DNA of 64,000 bases from Planococcus citri (taxonomy: Eukaryota; Arthropoda; Insecta; Hemiptera; Pseudococcidae), in assembly GCF_950023065.1 (NCBI RefSeq), contig NC_088679.1, forward strand, positions 21,080,001-21,144,000, in the 5' to 3' direction. Position 1 is the stretch's first letter. Each line of letters begins with the position of its first letter. Of the stretch, positions 49,301-60,900 are shown piece by piece. Position numbers and translations under genes: made by a program. The notes under the pieces are model-generated. The model did not search any database and was not told the origin of the DNA. It worked only from the letters and a program-made list of their open reading frames with translations.

Positions 49301-52300
49301 GATACCTCATCGTTATTTATTGTATCTGCTGATTTGCCTTATTTAAGTCAACTTTTTAAAAAATAGGAAAAATTTGAATGGAATACGTTGTGTTGTGTTT
49401 TATTGAGAAAATTCACCATAGGTACTTTAATCATACGTTCATTTGTTCATGTAAGGTTAAAATTTTCGATTGACCTACGTTTAATGTCGTTCTTTTACTC
49501 TTGTACAGGCCGGAGATAATCATCATTTCCATCCTACTTGCGCTAGATGTACCAAATGTGGTGATCCATTCGGCGATGGAGAAGAAATGTATTTACAAGG
49601 TATGTATCGCTATCAGTATCTGTATGTACATCCGATGGAGAAAAAACCTCATCAGAGGTAATTCGAATTAAACCGAACTGTACTCTAATGTATGTTTGAT
49701 TACACAGGAGGTGCTATTTGGCATCCGAAGTGTGGTCCTGGACCGACGGAAAATGGCACAATAATTAACGGATTAGGTAGTGGATCGCATTTAGCACTGA
49801 ATGGACACGAAACCGATAGAGAATTTGATCATCTTAGTAGTTCAGCTGTTAGTGAAACACAGGTATGGTTTACTGTAAACATCCAGTTGCAGCGAATAGC
49901 TTTTGTGTTTCTTTTTTTCATTTTGAATGAATATTGCTACCGCTATACTGGTACGCTGCTGTTTTGCTCCAGTCTTGAGTCTCGATCTCGATACAAGGAT
50001 CATATGTATCTGCAACGTATGTACTTTTATGGAGATGTACTGACTATGAGCGTTTCGAGAAAGATTTTATGTGTGATTTTTTTCTATACTCACGTGTGAG
50101 GTCAAGTTCAAAATGACTCTGTAAAGTTGTACGAGTATTACTACGAGATGATTACGATGATGGCTTTTATTTTGTTTTTTTCTTCTGATTGCATGATCTC
50201 ATAGAAGATGTATTAGTTTAGCAAAAAAAAAGTTCATTAGGTAATGTAGAGTATTAGAAGAGAATTATGACTTATGAGGATGTACTGTAGAAGTGTAGAG
50301 TGTATTGTAGGTATTGTTTTTTGAAATCATTTTTATTTCGTTTTTTTCCTTTTTTATATTTTATTATGATTTTTTTTTCTGTACGTACGTGTAGTTTTGC
50401 TTTTAGCTTTGTGCATTGTCTTTATTTTATTGTTTTTCAGTTTTCGCTTCATTCTCGCACATCTAGCTATAATGGATCTCTGTGCAATAGCCTTTGCAAT
50501 AGTCTAAGTCGTAAGGTAAGTCGAATGCTAGAATGTATGTAATGTACCTATGTACTTTCTCCCCCCTTTTTTATTTGTTTTTTATTTTTATTATCTTAAT
50601 AATTTAATTTAGGCCTTTTTTTTTCGTTTGGCTTTCATTTTGTCGCTTTGCTTGAGTAATTGAAGTATTTGTTTTTTCTATTGCTAGATTTTTTTCGAAG
50701 AATGTCGTTATTTAAATTTTATAAATTAGAAAAGTGTAAGAAAGCAGATGGAAATGATTGACGATTTTTGTCCAGTTGTGATTTCATTTTTAAAAGAAAA
50801 AGAGAGATGTGTGGCGTGAGAAAATAATTTTTTTTTAGAATTTTAATGAAGTATTTTGAATACCTACTTATTGTAATTTCTTCATCTAGTTATAGGTGCT
50901 TGAATAATGAAGTATTTCTCTTTTATTATATTTTGAAAATACTGCATAATTTTCAAGTATTGATCTATTTTTATAATTTCGGTGATTTTTGAAGAAATAA
51001 TAATGTCATTTTTTTTTAAATTTTGAAAATCTTGAAAATTTCCCAATTTTTGTATCGTAACACTAAAATAAGGTTTATAATTTGATCAGTTTTATGACAG
51101 TTTTATGATTAGAATCATAAAACTGATCAAATCTATTTTTTTCATTTTTTTTTTTACTGTAAAAATGAAAAAGGATTATCAATTAAATTATAGAGGCGTT
51201 TTTTTAAGAACGGTGCTTAATTAGGAGGAGCATCTTCATTCAGAAGGCCTTTTTATTGGTGTAGATATTCATATTTGTGATGTTTTTAAATAACAACGTT
51301 AGTTAGTAGACTGTCGGAGATTTTTTTTTACTTTTTGCTCAAGTTCTGATATATTTTATCCATTTTTAGTTATGTAATTTTCAATCATTTCTATAATACA
51401 TACATTTAATTAACAATGTTTTCGTGGCATTGTTGCCAAATTCTGGCAAAAATTCACTGAAATTTCACCAACTTTTGATAATTTTTCTCGATTTTTTTTC
51501 AATTCTACAGTTTTATAAATGATAATTTACGTAATTTTTGCAATTTTTTTCATTTTGGTATCATTTTATTACGTTTTTGGTGATTTTTAACAGTTTTTCT
51601 AATATTTTGGGCATTTTTTGCTGTACATATATTTTTTTGAAATTTTGCTTTTTTTTATAATATTTTGCTCATTTTAAACTGGTGACTTGTCGAGCAATTT
51701 TTATTACGGTATGTTGCCAAATTTTTCAAATTTTCTTATCAATTTATGGTAATTTTCAATTTACTTTGACGAAAATAAAAGTGGAAACTTTTACTATTTA
51801 GATTCTTTTTTCACTTGCAATCCAAAGGAAAATTTCCTTTTCTTTCTCTGATAATATTTCATACGATTTTGACAAGATTTCATTCGATTTTAAAAAGATT
51901 TATTTTTCTAAAAGAAGTTACTTTTTGTTTTTTCTTTTGTAATAATGAAAAAGAGGACTCACAATTAGTATGATTTCTTTTTTTTAAGAGAAGTGAAAAT
52001 TGTTTCCCAAAAACATGTTTTATTAGGTGTCAGAATTCGAAGGGTCACAATTTCACCTCATTCGAATTCCTCATTGAAGATCTGTAGAGAATTAGGAGAG
52101 GGGAGAAGGAGAAAATTTTAAAATATTCTGCTCGAAGTGCACTTCTTTTTACCACTTTGATTTTTTTTTTAAATGAAAATTTTACGACTTTTCCTCACAA
52201 AAGTTTCAATTTTGTTTGGAAGGGAGGGTGAATGACCTTCAGCTTTTTGCTGAAAATTTATGAAGTGGTTATTTTAATTTCATTGCTTCTCAATTCGTAA

Positions 52301-54920
52301 TATTTTTTTTACTCGAGTAGGTACGTACCTTAATTATTTAAGCCACTATTTTTCCAATAAAAAATTATTCTCATAAGTGAAAATTTGTGTGTAAGTTCCT
52401 ATTTTTTTTCGCTGGCTCAAGCTGTTGAAAATGAGGAGTAAAAAATACGCGAATCAAAACACAAAATAAATAAATAAAATTATACCTATTCACATTTTTT
52501 ATTTTGAAATTGAACAAATATTTCTTATGGAATTAATTTTTAAAAAATTATTACAGTTCTAACAAAATTTTTGTTCTGTTTTGCGTAGCATTACCCGTTC
52601 CGATCTAGCAGCCCCGGATTAATATTACGAGAATATAATAAACCACGTTACGAAGATATCAGCCGAATTTACACGTATAGCTATTTAACGGAAGAACCAT
52701 CTTTAGGATATTTAAAACGACCAATTGAACCGTACGATAAACCTCCAACGTCGCCTCATTTCCATCGTCCAACATGTAAGAACCGAATTACGTATTTTTA
52801 AAAATAAATCGAATGATTTAACTTATATACATATAACTAACATTGAATTTACCTACTGTTACAGCCGCCTCAAGTATTCGAGGCAGTAGTCGAAGTTCAA
52901 CTTTGAAAAGCGCTGGAGGTAAATCGGCGATGAAAGTATTAGTCGAAAGTATAAGAAGCGAAACGCCCAGACCGAAGTCACCCCATATGAATAACGAAGA
53001 ACCAATAGAATTAGCCCATTTTCCGGCTGCCAAACCACCTCCTCGAGGCGAAAAAGCCAAAATCGAAAGGGATGATTTCCCAGCACCTCCTTATCCGTAT
53101 TCGGATCCTGGTAAGATACGAATAAATTGAAAATATTGTTGGAAAAAAGGTAAATGTGTAAAATTGAGTTTTCATGAGGTATTTTTTTTTTTTTTTTTGT
53201 AAATGTAGAACGTAGAAAAAGATGGTCTGATAGTTACAAAGAAGTTTCTATTTCGGATGATGAAGACGAAGTCGATAGAGTCGAGAGGAAAGAAGATGGT
53301 CAACATAGAATCAAGGTAGGTGTATCCAGAATTGGCCTCTGGGTTCGATATTTGAATCACGTCGAATAAAAAAATGACTTTGAATTGAATTTTCCTTTCT
53401 GTCTTGTGCTCTTGTCTAATTAATTGAAAGAAAAAAAATCAGTTTTGAAATTCATGTTCTTGATAAGATAAATTTTATGTAATTTGCAGAAAGAAGAAGA
53501 AGAGCTGAGTAAAATCGCCTCCGGTATCGGCAAAGTATTTTTACAGAATTTAAAAGAACGCGAAAAACTCCAAAAGTGGAAACAATCGCACATCGATCCT
53601 CGTAACGCTTCTAGATGCCCTTCTGCGTCCAAAGAACCCGCTTATCGGTTACGCTACCAGTCACCTATTAACGCATGTAATTATTTTATTGCTCTCATTT
53701 TATTTCGTACTGTACTCGCTCGTAATGCCATTTACGATGTCTTTTTTCATACTTTAATTACTCCGTAAATACTATGAAAACGAAATAATCACGCAAACGC
53801 GATGAAATTAAAAATACAAAGTGTACGAGTGATTATTTTGTATGGTAATTTTCAGCTCCGTCGAGAAATTTGGATCATCCGAGACCTTGGGAAGAAGAAG
53901 ATCCGTTCGAACGTAGTTATAGCTGCAGAGGGTCGTCAGTAGGACGATCTACCGGAGCCATTTCCAGCTATAATGGTAAATATTACGGATTACATCTCTA
54001 TGTCTATTTAGAGTATACGTAGTTAGATGGAATATTTCTTTTTGCAATAAATACCCCAAAAAAAGGAGGAAAATTGAGGGAAAATAAGTTGAAAATTTTA
54101 ATGGCTGTGAGCGGAGTATTTTAGATCTTGGATTTAAAATTCACAGTCTATGATGATGTTACGATTCTATTCGTTTATTATTTCTTCTCTTTCCTTCCCC
54201 TACCCCTTTCTGAAATGGAAATATTTCATCTGTTAGATCTAAGTACTCGTAATCTAAGATCTCCATGGATTCATCTTGAAACTGGTAAATATGATTTTTT
54301 TTCTCTCTTTCGAATTCATGTCTTAACAAAAAGTTTGTTTTTTTTGTTTTTGATTTTTTTAACATTACGCTGCTTTGAAAATTTTCAAAATAGTAGTTGA
54401 AAATTGTATTGCTCTTAATATGTTGGTTTTTTTTCTAACGAAAATTATTTATTTTTTTGTGTTTTAATTTCGTATCAAGAGTTAAGCTAAATTTGAAAAT
54501 GAGCTGTGATCTGAATTGAAATACCACTAAAAAATCCGTTTTGAAAATTTTAACGTATTTTCTGCATGTTCTTCTCTTTATTTCGTTGTAGGTTGCCTTG
54601 GTCTGTTTTTGACCAAGTTAGATTATGAGATTGGGTTGCATGGTTGAAAGTACATATTTGATTCAAAAGCATGATTAATTTCTGTCCGACTTGAGAGGTT
54701 TTTGTTTTTAGAAAAATTGCAATCTGAATTCTTTTTGAACGATTTTTGTGAAAATGTATTTGTTTTCCATCCGATTGCATCAGGCAGATCGATTTCGTGA
54801 TTAAATCCATCATTGTGATCGAATCGATACTTACTTTAAAATTGTTGAATTTGATTTGTTTTTTGCTTACGAGCAAAATGGTCGCTTTTTTGCAAAAAAT
54901 TTCAAAAAGTCTCAATTTTT

Positions 54921-54954
<34 letters not shown>

Positions 54955-57900
54955 AATACCCAAACAGAAGTCTCTTCTTTGGCAAAAATTGCTAAAAACG
55001 ATCACTTCTTTTGTCAATATATGGTTCCAAATAATTCCTACTTGATGCTGAAATTGTTGTGAAGAATTTCAAAAAGGCTCATATTTTTGAAAAATTGTTC
55101 AAAAGTCACGTTCTTTGACAAAAATTACGAAAAAGTATCTGTTTTTTAACCAAAAGTTCTGCTTTTTGTTGAAATTATTAAAGTATTGTTTTTTTGACAA
55201 TAATTCTTGCTAGGTATTTAACTAAATTGCTAAAAAGTCTCCTTTTGTTCAAGAATTACTCGCAAGAGTCAGAAGTCTCTTCTTTTTCCTCGAAATTACA
55301 ATTTTTTGTCAATTATTCCCAAAAATTCTTGATTTTTGTCAAAAATAGTCAAAGTTTTTGCTTCTTTAAAAATTGACAAATTTTTTCGCTTTTTGGATAC
55401 ATAGCTAAAAATTATCGCTTTTGGCTAAAAATTCCATAAAGTCTCATTTTTTTCCAAATGTTGTCCAAAATCACGCTTTGGTATAATAATTGTTAAAAAG
55501 TATAATTTTTCGCCAATGATTGCCAAAAAAGTCCAAATTTTTTCTGAAACTGTCAAAGGCTTGCTCTTTGCCAAAAATTGACAAATTTACTCGCTTTTAA
55601 GCGAAATTGGTAAATAATAGTCAATTTTCCCCAAAAACTTCAAAAAGTTGCATTTGAAAATGTTTTGTTTTTTTTTTTTTTGGTCATTTGTTTCTGCTTT
55701 AAAATGTTTTGCTCGCGTTTTACCAGGTTTTTGGTTACTTACCTTTTTACTTACTTTTTCAAGTTTTTTCCCTTTTTTTGGCGAGGGGGAGGAGGAAATT
55801 GAGTACAAGTTCTGGTCTTATTATGATGACCAATCTAGAATTTGATCCTATTTATTTTTCATTTTTCTGTTGTCGATTTCAATCGATTTTTTTTTGTAGA
55901 AAATTCATTTTTTTTAAATAATTGATTTCTTTTCTCTGATTTTTTTGTTTATTTTGATAAACTGGCCTGGAAATTGACTCATTTCTCATTCAGTGGTATC
56001 AAATCGATGATTTTTTTAAATTTTATTTTACTCAAAATGCACACATTTATTTTTTGACCGAGCGATTGGTCTGTTATTCAAGGTATGAGTATTTGAGTAG
56101 TTTGATTTTTAATCTATTCGGTGCAATTTAATTTTTTGTCAGTAGAAAAATCGAAAGAGCGTTCAAAAATACACCATTGGGACAAATTTCTGGAGCTGGA
56201 TTTGATTTTTTTATGTTTGGTGAATTTTTGAGTATCCAAATTCGGCCAAGTTTCCGCCAAAACCCCAAAATTTGATCAAATTGGGATAGAAGGCTTAATT
56301 TTCTAGAGCTATTCTGATAAAATTACGATTTGGAAATCAATTTTCAAAAAAAATTTTTGCCTTTTCAAATCCAAAATTTTCTTTAGTGGGTAATTTTTTT
56401 TTTTTTTTTTTTTTTTTTGATCGAAAAAATGCGCCTTTTATGAGGATTGCTGTATGAAAAGCTAAAACTTAGTTCATACCTTGTTTTTGCCATCTATGTA
56501 AACCCAATTTGTCGGTCCTTCTCTGATTTTTTGGAGGCTCCAGCAAATTCCTAAATTTTTTCGTTCTTATTCTAAATCTTTAAAAATTATAACTCGCACT
56601 TTAAAAAAAAAATTTTTGAAAATTTATTTCCGAATTGGCCAAAATGGTCACAAAGCGGATACATTGGAGTTTTTTTGGTGTTGAATTTTATTTGGGCTCT
56701 TTTTATGGTATTTTTCCAAAACAGGAAACGCCGAAAATCCGTTGGAGGCTCCAGAACGATTTGAAATCACCTTCAATGGATTTTGATGGTCTGAAATATA
56801 GGGTACCAATGAAATTTCAGCTTTTACCTTGGCACTTTCATAAACGAGGAATTTTTTCATATCTTTGAAAATTTCTAAACCACTGAAGAAATTTTTTGAT
56901 TTTTACAGACTGAGACGAATTTTGAACTTTGAGCTTAAATCGATCGAAAAAATCTCAATAGACAGTACATTCGAGTTTATAGGAGTTGAATTTCATTTTG
57001 GACCCTTTTATGGCATTTTTTTTAAAATGAGAAAATCTGAAAATCTACTGGAAGCTCCGGAGCGTTTCAAAACCACCACCAATTGATTTTCGAAGTCAAA
57101 AATAATTGAGTATAAACCAAATTAATCGAGTATTTGATCAAATAATTTTGAGTTTTTTTTTCTTTAGAATGAAAAATGGGCTTCTCAATTTTCAAAAATT
57201 CTCTAATAATCGAGAAAGAAAGTCAGGTCCTGAAATTTGGTGTATTATTGGTGTATTCTTGAATGCTCTTCTTTAGATTTTTCTCTCCCGGGTCAAAAAT
57301 TGTTCAGTCGATTGGAATACGTGCCTTATTTGTTGAAGGGTAAAGTTATGGATATATTTAGGTGTATGGAAAAAAATCGATTGCATTAAATTTTTTTTCA
57401 TTTTATTAATCCATTTTTGAGGTACTTGGAGAACGTGCACCAAATTATTTTATTTTTTACTTGAAGTGTCCATATCTCTCCTCCTCTTTAATATTTCAAC
57501 ATGAAAAACAACCGATGTATGTAATATAAATCGTCTATTTCAAGTTTCGAAGGAATTATTCTGTTCTGATGATCATTCTGTATGTACAAAAATTTTGCAA
57601 TACACTTTTCACCATCTCACTTGAATCTTTCTATCACTTTGAATCTTTTCACAATAAATTATGAGCAATGCATGTGGTAATTTTCGGAATTCTTCTTTCG
57701 AAATCTTTTTCTTCGGTATTCTTTTTACACGTGGTTTGGAATAACGATAGAAATTAATTCAAAAATCCATAGAATAAAAATACGTACAATTAGCGTAATT
57801 TGGTAGAGTTTTATTGGTACATATTATAGCTTCTAAGTGATCTCCCTTTTTTTTACCCTATAGTCTTTCTAATGCATGTATTTTTTCTATTTCTGAAAAA

Positions 57901-60900
57901 TGAAAATTGAATTTTCTCTTTTTTTTGCGGTATTTTTGGTATCTTTTTTTCGTATTGTTATCGTTGTGGTTGTTGTTTTGTTTTTTTTTGTAGCGGTTAC
58001 TGGCGATTATATACCTCGTCACGCTTCACCCGCTTTGAAATCTTCTACTCTGCCTGCTTCGCTCACGACTCATCACAACATCAACTCGGTAAGTTGGAAA
58101 CGATTTTATGTTTATTTTGGTCGTCTTCTTTTTGATTTGAATTCTAGTTGTGAGCTCGTTACGACACGTACCAAAGCCCGGATACGGTTTAGCGCCGCAA
58201 TATACAAATAAATTATACGGTTCGGTCGGAGCTACTAATATTTCGGTAAGTTACGATTACGAATTCGGAATTCGGGGCTCGAGTCTCATCGAGCAGCTCC
58301 CCCGCGAATACCATGACCGACAGCAATAGCAAAAAAGATGCTCGGATTTTACCTATAAATATTTCGACCGTATCGATTTACTAACCTTGACAACGAAATG
58401 AAAATCACCTCAGCCTTGAGTTTACACCTAACGAAAAACTCCATCGTACGCTCTGCTCGATTATTCGAGCCGCTAAGAATGGAATATCGCGTGTTAATAT
58501 GTAGATATCTTTTTTTTTCTCACTTTCTGTGTATTATAGTATAAGAGGGTTTGGGGGTTTTAATAATGTCATGTAAATTGCGTGTGTAAGTGCGAAAATA
58601 TGAAAATTTTGTAATAATTTTTCTCCTCTCGTGGTTTTTTGGAATATTTTCAGGGTGATTTTTCGATTAGCGGTCTCGGTGAAAAAGCTCGCAGTACCGA
58701 TTTCAGCAGCGGAAAGTCCGATAGTAAGTTGTTTTTTTTTTGTTGTATTTTTTTTCTCGATTAATTAGCCTAATTTTTAGGTATACTTTCGTGTAAGGGA
58801 TGAGATGACGAATTTTTTTGGAATTTTTTTTCTGTACTAATGGCTTATGCATGGAAATTATCATTTCAGAGGGGGTTGATTTTGTTGCATGAATAATTAT
58901 TTTCAAAAACAAACGATAGAAGTTTTTATTCATTTATTTTTTTCTTCAAATTAATTAACCATCTCTGCTTAATAATTTGCGGTAAATGGAATTTACTATT
59001 TACTTACGTATGTTGTGCTAAAAAATTAAAATTTATTAAAATAATTATTATTTATTAATTTTTTGAAAATTATTTTATTACAATTTTACTTACTTACCTT
59101 AGTCCTAAAATAAGCTTTGTTAATGGTCATATCGCTTGGTTATCTTTAACGTTCAATTTTTTTCCGGTGCAGTTTCTGTTGGTTCCTTATCGGAAATGGA
59201 CCGTGGCGCTATGGTATGTAAATTCTTCTTTTTAGAAAATTGCTTCTTGTACTTGTTTAATAACAATTTTTATTGCTTTTTATTTTGATAATAATATTAT
59301 GTTTGGTGATTGTGATCACCAGTGGCGGATTGAGAAGCATGTATGGCTAAGTAAAGCTGACACTGAGATTTCAAAACGTAGAGAAAAAAATTGTTAAATT
59401 TTTACAATTTTGTCAAACTTGTAAAAATTTGTAAAAAAAAAATCAATTTCCAGTTTACAGCATGTCAGGCATTGAAAAACTGAAAAAAATGTTTAATTTT
59501 TACTCTTAAGGTTACATTGGAATAAACTTTTAGACAATCAAGTTTGACTTTCAAGAACTAGGAAAAAATCAATAAATCGTGAAAATTATGTCAAAGTCTC
59601 AAAAATGAATTTCCAACAATTGATATTTTGTTAGACTTTATGAAACTTGAAAAAATTCTTCGATGAACTTTCAATATGAACTTTAACTTCCATCGCGTTC
59701 AATTTTTAAATTTCAAATTTGACATAAGAATTAATAAAAAAAAAAAAAAACCAAAACAATAAATTGGTAAATTCTCAAAAATGAATTTTTGACGTTTTAT
59801 CAGACGTTTGAAAACGTGGAAAAATCCTGTCGAGTTTCTGAAATCATGTCAGACATTCTGTTAGATTTTTGAAAATTTGAAAAAGTATTGTCAAGTTTCT
59901 ATTTACGTCGTTGTTGGTAAAATGTTGTCAAATTTCACTAAAATTACTGATTTTCAACGACATTTATGCTCAGCAAATTTTTTGGTTCTTCAATAATTTG
60001 ACAAATTTTCGCTAAATTTCTTAGCTTTCATTTTTATGATATTTAATCAACTTTTCGATATTGTTGATTTTTTTTTAATTGCACTTGAATTTAAAATTTT
60101 TTTATTTTCTCTAAATTTCTACGAATTTGATGCAATTTTGACACATTCAAAATGGTTGTATGCAGATTTTCAATGATTTTTTTTTTTTTTTTAAATAACT
60201 ACATTGAGTGATTTTGTTGGATTTTCGATCATTTCGATGGCTCTTTATTCTTGGTTAATTTCTCGTAGTGGTTGAAAATGTTGTCGATAATTCATCAAAT
60301 GGATTTCTTTTCAAGATTTTGCCCAAATTTTGCGATTTTTACACCTCCTTACAGTTGTTGTTTCATTTTTTTTTTTTTTTTTTTTTGAAATTCTTTCGGC
60401 GATTTTGGCCAACTTTTCCCCAAAGTCGATAATATTTGATCAATTTTTCATGGTTTGTTGTAAATTTTTTAATGTTGAATGCATAATTTTTCATGAGTTA
60501 TTATACACAAATTTTTCAATGTTATATCAACTTTCAACAATTTTCTTCGGATTTTTATAATATTTTCACATTTTTACCACTTTTTAGGAAATTAATGCAA
60601 AATTTTATTCCATTTTGATTTTTTTTTTTTTTTAATTTTTCGTAATTTTTTACGATTTTATGTAATTTTTGGCTGAATTTTTAACACATGAAATATCATC
60701 AATTTTTGACGACTTTTATGCTGATTTTTCAGGTTTCTCAAATTTTCCCCTTGGATGAAAACTTTTTTCAAATTTAATATATTCCTCCTTCTCCCCCCCC
60801 CCCCGAGATTTTACTCAAATTCTGTAATGTTAAGCTATTTACATCACTTTTAGACATTTTCACAAATTTTTATTCAATTTTCACGAAATTTCGTTCAAAA

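Larger units (their letters stand above)
45579..49508 (+). other. intron 5 (3.9 kb) with repeats
   Basis: Contains a perfect 14-bp hairpin (45812-45842), a GGTGTCTA-group element with GTAGTGAA words (46537-47177), a further GTAGTGAA cluster at 47374-47405, a G run near 47326-47337, and another element of the group (48092-48939). No coding exon is seen. Confidence 0.75.
53976..57993 (+). other. intron region 13 (4.0 kb)
   Basis: Contains the candidate 48-nt cassette exon (54237-54284), a degenerate word array (54880-55640), a long T run near 56397-56417 and a GGCTCCAGAA-family repeat (56520-57260). The ORF at 57900-58211 reads through the next exon and its short intron. Confidence 0.7.

Noticed and set aside
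49692..50099. 135-codon ORF on the + strand
   Set aside because: Only 49708-49862 is exon. The rest is read-through past the GTATGG donor into the intron.
52818..53086. Minus-strand ORFs of 75-80 codons
   Set aside because: Shadows of the abLIM exon at 52865-53110, whose + strand translation matches the family.
57900..58211. 103-codon ORF on the + strand
   Set aside because: It reads from intron text through exon 57994-58088, through the short intron and out of frame into the next exon. Only 57994-58088 is in the gene's frame.
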